A stretch of DNA of 64,000 nt from Bordetella parapertussis (GTDB taxonomy: Bacteria > Pseudomonadota > Gammaproteobacteria > Burkholderiales > Burkholderiaceae_B), in the NCBI GenBank assembly GCA_945897365.1, contig CAMDFD010000006.1:62001-126000 (forward strand), in the 5' to 3' direction. The stretch's first letter is position 1, and each line of letters begins with the position of its first letter. Below the pieces are notes generated by a model that was not told the origin of the DNA, did not search any database, and saw nothing but the letters and a program-made list of their open reading frames with translations. This document shows, piece by piece, positions 7,900-15,811 of this stretch. The translations under genes were made by a program, and so were the position numbers.

Positions 7900-8955
7900 A
7901 TGCGTATCGATGCCTTACCTGCGGAAATTATCAGTCCAAGCGCCTGGCTAGGTCCCGATGTTGCAACGTCTGAACGTTGGATTCACCATCTTAGCGATGC
8001 TGAGTTGAGAGAGCTTGAGCGGGCCGCGCATCAGGCTTTGAGTATGCATTCCGATATTGCTGCGATTCGACGAGAGAATTTTGTGCTGCCCACGCTGGGC
8101 CCGCGACTTGCGCGTTTGCACGACATCTTGATTCATGGCTGCGGTTTTGCCTTGGTTCGAGCGCTACCCGTCGAGTCATGGTCGCGTGAGATCACTGCAG
8201 CTGCTTTTTTCGGTTTGGGTTGTCACCTTGGCAATCCGCGTCCTCAAAACGCCAAAGGTCATGTGTTGGGACATGTCATGGACATGGGGCTCAATGCCGA
8301 CGACCCCAACGTCAGGATTTATCAGACGCACGAGCGTCAGACCTTTCACACGGATTCGAGCGATATTGTGGGACTGGTGTGTTTACAACAAGCCAAGGCG
8401 GGTGGAGACTCAGCACTCGTTTCGTCCAATTCGATTTATAACGTGATGCGACGCGATCATCCCGCCCTTGCCGCAGCACTGTTCGATCCGATCGCAACGG
8501 ATCGTCGGGGCGATGTGGCTGCGGAGCAATTGCCGTATTTCGAGATCCCCGTCTTTACCTGGCATGCGCAGCTGATGTCAACGATTTATCAGCGTCAGTA
8601 CATCGACTCTGCCCAGCGGTTTGAGCGTGCGATGCGTTTGACGCCTTTGCATGTCGAGGCCTTGGATTGTTTTGATGCACTGGCCAATGACGCACGACTG
8701 AATTTTTTAATGCGTCTTGAGCCGGGTGATATGCAGTTTGTTCACAATCACACGCTGCTGCATGACCGGACTGCGTTTGAGGACTGGCAGGAGCCTGCGC
8801 GTAAGCGCCATCTGCTGAGGTTGTGGTTGTCCTCGCCTCAGGCACGTTCACTGCCGCCTGTCTGGGCCCAACGTTATGGCTCAACTGAGCCGGGTGAGCG
8901 AGGCGGGGTGATGGTACCCGCCGCCTCGTGGATTGCACCCTTGAATCCTGCTTAA
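7900..8955 (+). CDS. TauD/TfdA family 2-oxoglutarate-dependent dioxygenase
   Basis: A 351-residue non-haem iron oxygenase. The HxD half of the iron facial triad is His150-Thr-Asp152 in TFHTDSSDIVG, followed by the family's LVCLQQAKAGGDSALVSS. The distal ligand is most likely His288 in HNHTLLHDR, with arginines near 290 and 302 available for 2-oxoglutarate. The protein is longer than TauD (about 283) and resembles the group annotated as TauD/TfdA-like proteins of Burkholderiales whose substrates are mostly unknown. It stands alone on the plus strand, divergent from the TauE/SafE gene and convergent with the class II aldolase gene. Confidence 0.88.
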   Translation: MRIDALPAEIISPSAWLGPDVATSERWIHHLSDAELRELERAAHQALSMHSDIAAIRRENFVLPTLGPRLARLHDILIHGCGFALVRALPVESWSREITAAAFFGLGCHLGNPRPQNAKGHVLGHVMDMGLNADDPNVRIYQTHERQTFHTDSSDIVGLVCLQQAKAGGDSALVSSNSIYNVMRRDHPALAAALFDPIATDRRGDVAAEQLPYFEIPVFTWHAQLMSTIYQRQYIDSAQRFERAMRLTPLHVEALDCFDALANDARLNFLMRLEPGDMQFVHNHTLLHDRTAFEDWQEPARKRHLLRLWLSSPQARSLPPVWAQRYGSTEPGERGGVMVPAASWIAPLNPA

Positions 8956-8982
8956 GGAAACAAACTTTAGTCGATACTAAGC

Positions 8983-9750
8983 TTAGTCGGCGTAGCCTGG
9001 AAGCTCACGATCCAGTACGCGCATCATCGCTTCGAAATAAAGGTTGTCGCGACTCGCACGCGTATGACGGTCATCAACGGGCGGTTTTTGAACAGCAGCC
9101 ACGACTTCTTCTGACAAAATCTGAATAGGTTTTCCCGTACTCATAGCCAGCACTTGCGCACGACAGACGCGCTCGAGTTTATAGAGACGTTTGTAGGCTT
9201 GAGCCACAGTGTCGCCAACCACCAAAATTCCGTGATTTTTCATGAACAAGATTTTCTTGTCGCCAATCGCATGGGCGAGTCGCTCACCCTCAGATATAAA
9301 ATCGGCGGTTCCGGTATAGGTGTCGTCATAAGCGATCAAGCCATGGAAAAACGCGGCGGTCTGGCTCGCGGGAAGCAGACGATTGTCTTGGAGCATATTG
9401 AGCGTGACGGCCCAATTTTGATGGGTATGCAAGACAACGTTGGCGCCGGTGATGCGATGCACAGGGGCGTGAATACATTGTGCCGATAACTCTACGACGC
9501 CTTCGCCTTCGAGCGTCTCGCCATTTTCGTTGAATACGAGCATGTCGCTTGCGCGGGCTTCAGACCAATGGAGTCCAAACGGTAAAATCAAATATCGGTC
9601 TTTTGCACCGGGAACAGTCATCGTAAAGTGGTTGTCGATCCCTTCGTGCAGATCGTCCAGCACAGCAAGTCGGTTGGCGGCGGCGAGATGGATTTTGGCT
9701 TGCTGAATCGCATCGACCTGAGTCTTTGTTTTGAGATTGTGCACAGACAT
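8983..9750 (-). CDS. Class II aldolase/adducin family protein
   Basis: A 255-residue cytoplasmic protein with the zinc-binding pattern of fuculose-1-phosphate-type aldolases: VVLHTHQNW gives the HxH pair and MKNHGILV the third histidine. The N-terminal N-H-F-T-M-T-V-P block replaces the usual GN.S sugar-phosphate site and resembles the group found beside Bug and dioxygenase genes in Burkholderiales. It could act as an aldolase, decarboxylase or epimerase on a hydroxy acid. Its 3' end is flanked by the palindrome ACTAAGCTTAGT at 8976-8987. Family sure, reaction unknown. Confidence 0.85.
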   Translation of the reverse strand: MSVHNLKTKTQVDAIQQAKIHLAAANRLAVLDDLHEGIDNHFTMTVPGAKDRYLILPFGLHWSEARASDMLVFNENGETLEGEGVVELSAQCIHAPVHRITGANVVLHTHQNWAVTLNMLQDNRLLPASQTAAFFHGLIAYDDTYTGTADFISEGERLAHAIGDKKILFMKNHGILVVGDTVAQAYKRLYKLERVCRAQVLAMSTGKPIQILSEEVVAAVQKPPVDDRHTRASRDNLYFEAMMRVLDRELPGYAD

Positions 9751-9766
9751 GACTAACCTTTAAAAT

Positions 9767-10511
9767 ATGTGTGAAATGATTCAATCTGCTAAAGATTACT
9801 CCCCTTCACCGGACCCTGCAACATCTGCAAAAGGCTCTCTCGTGCTACGTAGATGCTTACTTAAAAATACGCTTCACAGCTTGCTGCGTGCAACAACGGT
9901 ATGCCTTGGGCTATTCGGTGTGGATGCTGCGGCGCAGCAAAATGGTGTCACGCTATATGGGATCATTGACATCGGCCTTCAATATGATCACGTGCGACAA
10001 AAGGCATTTTCGGGAGGTCTGCCCCAAGGACCACTCAACCAGTCATTTCTGGGGATTGCCAATGGCGTTCAATCAGGTTCGCGTTTTGAGCTCCTATGAT
10101 TTTAAAGTACTCAAGCTCTCCTTGGCAGTCGGACAAGCTCTTAATGGCTTTGCGAACGGACAGGCTCAAGGAACCGGGGCGACCACTGGGTCGGTGTTGA
10201 CGACGACTACCTTGACACCTGGTGCTATGTTGTTTTTACCAGGCGCACGCGCAAATTCGTATCTAGTGGGCGTCACGGCACCTCTGACCTCACAAGTCAC
10301 GCTTTTAGCTTCTTGGCAGATGATGCAACCCCAAGGAATGTTGACGAGCGATTTGCAGTTTAAAACGCAACAAATTTTGAGTGCGGCGCTCACACAACAA
10401 CTTTCAGTGCGCACGAATCTTTACACCTACGCTTCCTATGCACAAAATTTCGCGATGATTAATACGGCTGAAAGTTTTGTCTTTGGTGTGGGGATGCGTC
10501 ATCAGTTTTAA
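9767..10511 (+). pseudogene. Decayed outer-membrane porin (Gram-negative general porin family)
   Basis: The first frame encodes a signal peptide-like stretch ending in AAAQQ followed by GVTLYGIIDIGLQYD, the classic N-terminus of the trimeric porins of Burkholderiales. It then runs into a stop near 10099. The adjacent frame, readable to 10511, resumes with SYDFKVLKLSLAVGQ and ends in the typical C-terminal strand with terminal Phe (VGMRHQF). Together the pieces cover about 220 residues against 350-390 in intact members, so there is both a large internal loss and a frame change near 10080-10100. A GTG at 9842 could start the reading. No functional barrel can be made. Confidence 0.85.
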
Positions 10512-11755
10512 CGATAGCGTTCTTTTTCCTTGGACATGTCCGGTAAGAACCAAGCGACGACACCTAAGATCGGTAAAAATGAACAGATCTTGTAGACGAC
10601 CGCGATGCCATAAACATCGGCTAACCCGCCCATGATGGCCGCACCGAGTCCGCCGAGTCCAAATGCGAAACCAAAGAACATCCCGGAAACAAGACCGACG
10701 CGGCCCGGCATGATCTCGTGCGCATAGACGAGGACTGCAGGAAAAGCAGAAGCAGTGATCAAGCCAATGATGATGATGAGTACACCCGTCCAAAACAGAT
10801 CCGCGTAGGGTAGGGCCATCGTAAAGGGTAATACGCCTAAGATTGAGATCCAGATCATGGGCCTGCGGCCAATGCGGTCAGTCAGTGCGCCCCCCAACAG
10901 CGTGCCGACCGCAATGGCGGCCATGAAGATAAATAGCTGAACTTGAGCCGCCTGGACGGGTAGATCAAAACGTTCGATCAAGTAAAAAGTAAAAAACGAT
11001 GTGAGGCTCGAGGTGTAGACATTTTTTGAAAATAACAACACCATCAAAATCGAGATGAGAAAAAGGACCCGACCGCGAGGCAGGCCTGAGACTTGAGATT
11101 CAATGTTGGCAGAAACCGTTTTAAGGGTTGGACGCAGATTGGCGCCGTACCACATCCCGACACGGGTTAAAAAGGCCATCGCGATCAAGGCCGCCATCGA
11201 CACCCAGGCAATGGCGCCTTGACCATGTGGCAACACGATAAAGGCTGCGAGCAAGGGGCCGATCGCTTGACCGACGTTGCCACCGACTTGGAATAATGCT
11301 TGTGCAGTGCCGTAGCGACCGCCCGAGGCCATGCGCGCGACACGCGAGGCCTCTGGGTGGAAAATGGCCGATCCTGTGCCGATTAACGCGGCCGCGATTA
11401 GGACAACGGTATAGCTATTAGCCACTGAGAGCAATAGTAAACCGATGAGCGTTGAGCCCATCCCAAGTGCCAGAGAGTAGGGCTGTGGGCGTTTGTCTGT
11501 ATACAAACCAACGGTGGGCTGCAGGAGCGAGGCGGTGAGCTGAAACGCGAGTGTGATCAAGCCGATCTGCGTAAAGTCGAGATTGAACTCGGCTTTGAGC
11601 AGCGGGTAGAGAGCAGGGATGAGTGACTGAATCAGGTCGTTGAGTAAATGACAAAAACTCAAGGACAACAAAATGGGCATGGTCGCCGCCTGCGGACTTA
11701 CGGAACTTGATGCCGTAAGTGGGGCTTGCGTGCTGGCGGCGACAGACTTATTCAT
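10508..11755 (-). CDS. MFS transporter, fosmidomycin-resistance (Fsr) type
   Basis: A 415-residue inner-membrane protein with about twelve helices. It opens, after a polar tail, with LSFCHLLNDLIQSLIPALYPLLK, the characteristic first helix of Fsr-type major facilitator exporters, and has GTGSAIFHPEASRVARMASGG and DRIGRRP loop motifs. Fsr homologues expel fosmidomycin and other small compounds; the physiological substrate is unclear. Its stop overlaps that of the convergent porin remnant. Upstream, on the same strand, lie a Bug receptor and a D-cysteine desulfhydrase-like gene with short gaps, so the three may be co-transcribed. Confidence 0.88.
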   Translation of the reverse strand: MNKSVAASTQAPLTASSSVSPQAATMPILLSLSFCHLLNDLIQSLIPALYPLLKAEFNLDFTQIGLITLAFQLTASLLQPTVGLYTDKRPQPYSLALGMGSTLIGLLLLSVANSYTVVLIAAALIGTGSAIFHPEASRVARMASGGRYGTAQALFQVGGNVGQAIGPLLAAFIVLPHGQGAIAWVSMAALIAMAFLTRVGMWYGANLRPTLKTVSANIESQVSGLPRGRVLFLISILMVLLFSKNVYTSSLTSFFTFYLIERFDLPVQAAQVQLFIFMAAIAVGTLLGGALTDRIGRRPMIWISILGVLPFTMALPYADLFWTGVLIIIIGLITASAFPAVLVYAHEIMPGRVGLVSGMFFGFAFGLGGLGAAIMGGLADVYGIAVVYKICSFLPILGVVAWFLPDMSKEKERYR

Positions 11756-11785
11756 CTAAAGACAGACAACATAAAAAAATTGAAA

Positions 11786-12751
11786 TTATTGAGCAGTAAC
11801 CTTGGCTGTTTTAATGACCTTGCCCCATTTATCAACTTCGGTCGCGAGAAACTTGGCTGTTTCCGCAGGGTTCAGGCCCATGGGCACAATGCCAAGCTCG
11901 CTAAAGCGATTGGAAATCTCTGGGGATTTCACGGCTTCGTTCACGGCTTTGGAGAGTTTGTCCACAATCGCGGCAGGTGTGCCAGGAGGGGCAAAGAACA
12001 TCACCCAGCTCGAGGATTCAATCGCAGGACCATTAGACTCTTTTATTGTTGGCACGTCGGGCGAGCTCGGCAAGCGCTGATTTGAAAACATGGCCAGTGC
12101 GTTGACCTTGCCACCTTTGACGTGCGGCATCATCGAGCTAGGGACATCGACCAACATTTGAATGTTGTTTGACATCAAGTCAGCTAGCGCGGGGGCCGTT
12201 CCTTTGTAGGGGACATGAATCATGTTGACGCCGGCGGTGCTTTGCAACAGTTCCGAGGTTAGGTGCGCTGCAGATCCGACACCCGACGAACCATAGGCAA
12301 CTTTGCCAGGGTTCGCTTTGGCGTAGGCAAGTAACTCACCCACGTTTTTCACGGGGAACTGTTTGCTGGTCGTCAAAATCAAAGGAGAGATGGCAACGAG
12401 CGATACTGGTGACAAGGCCTTATGATCGAAGGGCAGCTTGCCTTCATAGAGCGTGGCGTTCGCGGCATGCGCCGTGATGACCGTCAAAATCGTATAGCCA
12501 TCGGGCGGTGCTTTAGCCACGAAGTCCACACCAATGATCGAGTTGGCACCAGGCTTGTTTTCGATAATGATGGGTTGACCCAAAATGGTCTGTACTTTTG
12601 CCGTTACCATGCGCGTCACGTTGTCGGTGTAGCCGCCTGGTGTGTAGGGTACGACCCAGCGAATGGGTTTCGAAGGATAATTTTGAGCGAACGCGTTAAC
12701 CGACAGCGTGGCAAGCGCTGCAGCGATGAGGCCTGTTTTTAGAATATTCAT
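11786..12751 (-). CDS. Bug/TctC-family tripartite tricarboxylate transporter receptor
   Basis: A 321-residue periplasmic receptor. The ATG of MNILKTGLIAAALATLSVNAFAQ gives a clean Sec signal peptide and is preceded by a GGTGGAG ribosome-binding site; the 29 codons upstream lack both. Family marks are YPSKPIRWVVPYTPGG, IIIENKPGA, KAPPDGYT and MIHVPYKGTAPALADLM. Bug proteins bind carboxylates such as citrate, itaconate, amino acids or nicotinate for TctAB permeases or for sensing. No TctA/TctB gene is near. It lies between the Fsr-like exporter and the D-cysteine desulfhydrase-like gene. Confidence 0.93.
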   Translation of the reverse strand: MNILKTGLIAAALATLSVNAFAQNYPSKPIRWVVPYTPGGYTDNVTRMVTAKVQTILGQPIIIENKPGANSIIGVDFVAKAPPDGYTILTVITAHAANATLYEGKLPFDHKALSPVSLVAISPLILTTSKQFPVKNVGELLAYAKANPGKVAYGSSGVGSAAHLTSELLQSTAGVNMIHVPYKGTAPALADLMSNNIQMLVDVPSSMMPHVKGGKVNALAMFSNQRLPSSPDVPTIKESNGPAIESSSWVMFFAPPGTPAAIVDKLSKAVNEAVKSPEISNRFSELGIVPMGLNPAETAKFLATEVDKWGKVIKTAKVTAQ

Positions 12752-12853
12752 GTCTCCACCTTTCGTTGGTGTTGTTGATATGTTTAAAAATGGCATGCTT
12801 GCGCCGATGACAATACTACTCGTTGTGCCTTGGCGCAATACATGCTTGATCGC

Positions 12854-13870
12854 CTATTTTGCATCCGCCGGATCACCCAAAATGACGGACTCGTAGGCAT
12901 GAAGTGCTGTCGCACCGCCTGTGTGCAAGAACAGCACGTTGTCAGAGGGTTTAAAGTGGCCTTTGCGACTCAGACCAATCAGGCCCGCCATGATCTTGCC
13001 TGTATAGACGGGGTCGAGCAAAATCGCCTCAGTGCGGGCAAGCAACTGAACCGCTTCGACCATCGCGGGATTGGGGATCGAGTACTTCGGTCTCCACCAG
13101 TCACCATAAGAAACAACCGCCTCGGCTGGCACCTGAATGCCTGTACCCAGCAAGTCCATAATGGCCTGTGCTTCTTTGTGCACCAAGGGGTTTTGGTCTT
13201 GTGGGTCGCGACTGACGCCGACGCCCACCAGTGGGATCTTGATGTTATTGCCTAAAAAGCCAGCAACTAGACCACCATGCGTGCCTGAGCTGCCAGAGCC
13301 CACGACGAGGTAATCCATGGGTTGGCCCATCTCAAACAGCTGTTGTTGAATTTCTTGTGCACATGCAACATAACCCAAGCCGCCGACGGCATTAGAGCCG
13401 CCGCCTGGGATGATGTAGGGTTTGCGACCTTGCGCACGCGCTTCTTGAGCTGCAGCCTCCATTGCTTGAGCCATATTGGAGCCGCCAGGGACGACGGTGA
13501 TGCTTTCAACGCCCAATAAACGAAACATAAAGTTATTGCCGCTCGCTTGCGGATCGTAGCTTCCTGGTACGCGCTCTTCGATCACGAACCGACACTTGAG
13601 GCCTTCTTTAACAGCCGCTGCTAAAGTGATGCGGCAATGGTTGGATTGAGGAGCACCACAGGTGATCAGCGTATCCGCGCCTTTGGCGAGTGCGTCGCCC
13701 ATCAGAAACTCGAGCTTGCGCGTCTTATTTCCCCCGGGTGCCAGACCCAACATGTCGTCACGCTTGATCCACACCTTGGGTCCGCCCAAGGCTTGGGTGA
13801 AATTAGGTAAAAACTCGATGGGTGAAGGGCCGACTGTGTATTGACGGCGGGGAAAGCGACTTAAATCCAT
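12854..13870 (-). CDS. D-cysteine desulfhydrase / ACC deaminase family PLP enzyme
   Basis: A 338-residue fold-type II PLP enzyme. GGNKTRKLEFLMGDAL (from residue 46) contains the PLP lysine and is followed by CGAPQSNHCR, the substrate and cofactor block shared by D-cysteine desulfhydrase (DcyD) and 1-aminocyclopropane-1-carboxylate deaminase. VVGSGSSGTHGGL is the phosphate-binding loop. DcyD converts D-cysteine to pyruvate, sulfide and ammonia. The two activities cannot be separated safely by eye; the length fits both. It is the first gene of a leftward set with a Bug receptor and an Fsr-like exporter. Confidence 0.85.
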   Translation of the reverse strand: MDLSRFPRRQYTVGPSPIEFLPNFTQALGGPKVWIKRDDMLGLAPGGNKTRKLEFLMGDALAKGADTLITCGAPQSNHCRITLAAAVKEGLKCRFVIEERVPGSYDPQASGNNFMFRLLGVESITVVPGGSNMAQAMEAAAQEARAQGRKPYIIPGGGSNAVGGLGYVACAQEIQQQLFEMGQPMDYLVVGSGSSGTHGGLVAGFLGNNIKIPLVGVGVSRDPQDQNPLVHKEAQAIMDLLGTGIQVPAEAVVSYGDWWRPKYSIPNPAMVEAVQLLARTEAILLDPVYTGKIMAGLIGLSRKGHFKPSDNVLFLHTGGATALHAYESVILGDPADAK

Positions 13871-13970
13871 GCATGACTCCTGATATTTTTAATGATGTCA
13901 TCTGGTAGACGAGACACAACTCGAACAATGTACGCCGTCATCCTCGCCTTGCCAAGTTAAAAATAATCTG

Positions 13971-13999
13971 TTGACGCGAAGTCTTTCAGTCGATAGCAT
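13971..13999 (+). promoter_or_regulatory. Predicted sigma-70 promoter of the ABC import operon
   Basis: TTGACG (13971-13976) and TAGCAT (13994-13999) are separated by 17 bp, a good match to the -35 and -10 consensus. The expected start near 14006 is just before the perfect palindrome TGAAAGCTTTCA at 14009-14020, which lies between the promoter and the first gene and may be an operator. Confidence 0.6.
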
Positions 14000-14035
14000 C
14001 AATTCACATGAAAGCTTTCAAGGCGTGAGATTTAG

Positions 14036-14977
14036 ATGTTTGCCTACACTATCCGCCGTTTGTTGTTGACTTTGCCTGTCATGTTGGTCGTCGCGCTTTT
14101 TGTCTACGGCTTGCTTGATTTGGCGCCGGGCGATCCAGCAGTGTTCCTTGCGGGCGAAGAAGCCTCGCTTGAGGATATTGCTCGGATCCGAGAAACGCTT
14201 GGCTTAGACCAACCTTTCTATCATCGTTTCACCTTGTGGTTACTGAACGTGCTTCAGGGTGATTTGGGCAGCTCCCTTTTTACGGGAATCCCCGTTTCAC
14301 AAATGATTGTGCAGCGGATGCCACCCACCTTTACCTTGATGGTCATGACCTTGATCGTCTCTGTGTCGATTGCCATTCCCTTGGGTGCGTTGGCGGCATG
14401 GCGTCACAACAGTCGTTATGACCGTGGTGTCATGATCGTGGCCGTTTTAAGTTTTTCATTACCCACGTTTGTCGTGGGTTACATGCTTGCTTGGGCAATC
14501 GGTATTGAAATGCGTTGGCTGCCAGTTCAGGGGTATGTGCCTTTTTCACAAGGGATCTGGAGTTCCATCAAAACCTTGATTCTTCCGACACTCGCGCTCA
14601 GTAGCGTTTACGTCGCGTTGATTACAAGGATCACGCGTGCAACACTGCTTGAAACACTTTCTCAAGATTACATCAGGACCGCACGCTCGAAAGGCGTCGG
14701 CAACAAAGATATCTTATTTCGTCATGCGCTCAAAAACGCTGCGATCCCAGTCATCACCGTGATAGGCAGTGGTGTGGCCTTGCTCATTAGCGGTGCTGTT
14801 GTCACAGAGACGGTCTTTTCGATTCCAGGCTTGGGCCGCTTGACGGTAGACGCTATCCTTAGGCGCGACTATCCAATCATTCAGGGCGTGATTTTGCTCT
14901 TTAGTTTTTTATATGTGTTGGTCAATCTCATCATCGATCTGCTTTATCGCGTCTTTGACCCGAGGATTAAATTCTAA
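14036..14977 (+). CDS. ABC transporter permease (DppB/OppB type)
   Basis: A 313-residue inner-membrane permease with six predicted helices and the DppB-type N-terminus (FAYTIRRLLLTLPVMLVVALFVYGLLDLAPGDPA). The EAA-like cytoplasmic loop DYIRTARSKGVGNKDILFRHALKNAAIP docks with the ATPases. It pairs with the next gene, whose start overlaps its stop (TAATG). It is first in an operon with a second permease, a double ATPase, a binding protein and an M81 peptidase. Import of short peptides, opines or similar compounds is likely. Confidence 0.95.
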   Translation: MFAYTIRRLLLTLPVMLVVALFVYGLLDLAPGDPAVFLAGEEASLEDIARIRETLGLDQPFYHRFTLWLLNVLQGDLGSSLFTGIPVSQMIVQRMPPTFTLMVMTLIVSVSIAIPLGALAAWRHNSRYDRGVMIVAVLSFSLPTFVVGYMLAWAIGIEMRWLPVQGYVPFSQGIWSSIKTLILPTLALSSVYVALITRITRATLLETLSQDYIRTARSKGVGNKDILFRHALKNAAIPVITVIGSGVALLISGAVVTETVFSIPGLGRLTVDAILRRDYPIIQGVILLFSFLYVLVNLIIDLLYRVFDPRIKF

Positions 14978-15810
14978 TGTCGCAAGCCTTTAAATTCCTC
15001 AGGCGTCATCCGACTATCTTTGTGGGTGGAACGATTGTTTTCTTGCTCATTTTGATGGCGATTTTTGCGCCGTGGATTGCTGAAAAAGATCCTATGGCGC
15101 TTTCTCCGATTCATCGGGCGCGAGTGCCGAGCGAGCGTTTCTGGTTCGGGACTGACCTGCTTGGTCGCGACGTATTCGCGCGTGTGGTGTATGGCGCTCG
15201 TATTTCGCTGATTGTTGGTATCTCCGTCGCCATCCTGTCTGCGGTGATCGGTACCATCATTGGCTTGACTTCCGGCTTCGTCAAATGGATCGATGCGATC
15301 GTGATGCGCATCATGGATGGTCTGATGTCTATCCCAACTATTTTGTTAGCGATTGCTTTGATTGCCTTGACACGCGCTTCACTGGAAAATGTCATTATCG
15401 CCATCACGATCGCCGAGGTTCCACGGGTCGTTAGACTGGTCAGAGGTTTGGCGTTATCGTTGCGTGAGCAACCTTACGTCGAGGCGGCGATCGCAGCGGG
15501 CGCCTCGCCGGTGCGCGTGGTGTTTAAACATATTTTTCCCAACACAATCGCTGCGCTGACTGTGCAGACAACGTATATCTGTGGTTTGGCGATTTTGGCC
15601 GAGGCGAGTCTTTCATTTATTGGTGCCGGCATCCCTCCATCGATTCCCTCGTGGGGCAATATCATGGCCGAGGGTCGAGCTTTGTGGCAGATCAAACCGC
15701 ACATGATTGCATTCCCGGCGTTATTTTTGTCGATCACTATTTTGGCGATCAATATGTTGGGCGATGGTTTGCGTGACGCCATCGATCCGCGCATGGCCAA
15801 GAGAATCTGA
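14977..15810 (+). CDS. ABC transporter permease (DppC/OppC type)
   Basis: A 277-residue second permease of the peptide/opine ABC importer. It has the DppC-type layout: a first helix, then FGTDLLGRDVFARVVYGARISL, and the EAA-like loop LREQPYVEAAIAAGASPVRVVFKHIFPN. It starts inside the stop of the DppB-like gene and ends one base before the start of the ATPase gene, so the three are translationally linked. Confidence 0.95.
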   Translation: MSQAFKFLRRHPTIFVGGTIVFLLILMAIFAPWIAEKDPMALSPIHRARVPSERFWFGTDLLGRDVFARVVYGARISLIVGISVAILSAVIGTIIGLTSGFVKWIDAIVMRIMDGLMSIPTILLAIALIALTRASLENVIIAITIAEVPRVVRLVRGLALSLREQPYVEAAIAAGASPVRVVFKHIFPNTIAALTVQTTYICGLAILAEASLSFIGAGIPPSIPSWGNIMAEGRALWQIKPHMIAFPALFLSITILAINMLGDGLRDAIDPRMAKRI

Positions 15811-15811
15811 T

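Noticed and set aside
8976..8987. ACTAAGCTTAGT palindrome at the dioxygenase/aldolase junction as an operator
   Set aside because: It is between two convergent 3' ends, overlaps a stop codon, and has no T tract; at most a minor terminator element.
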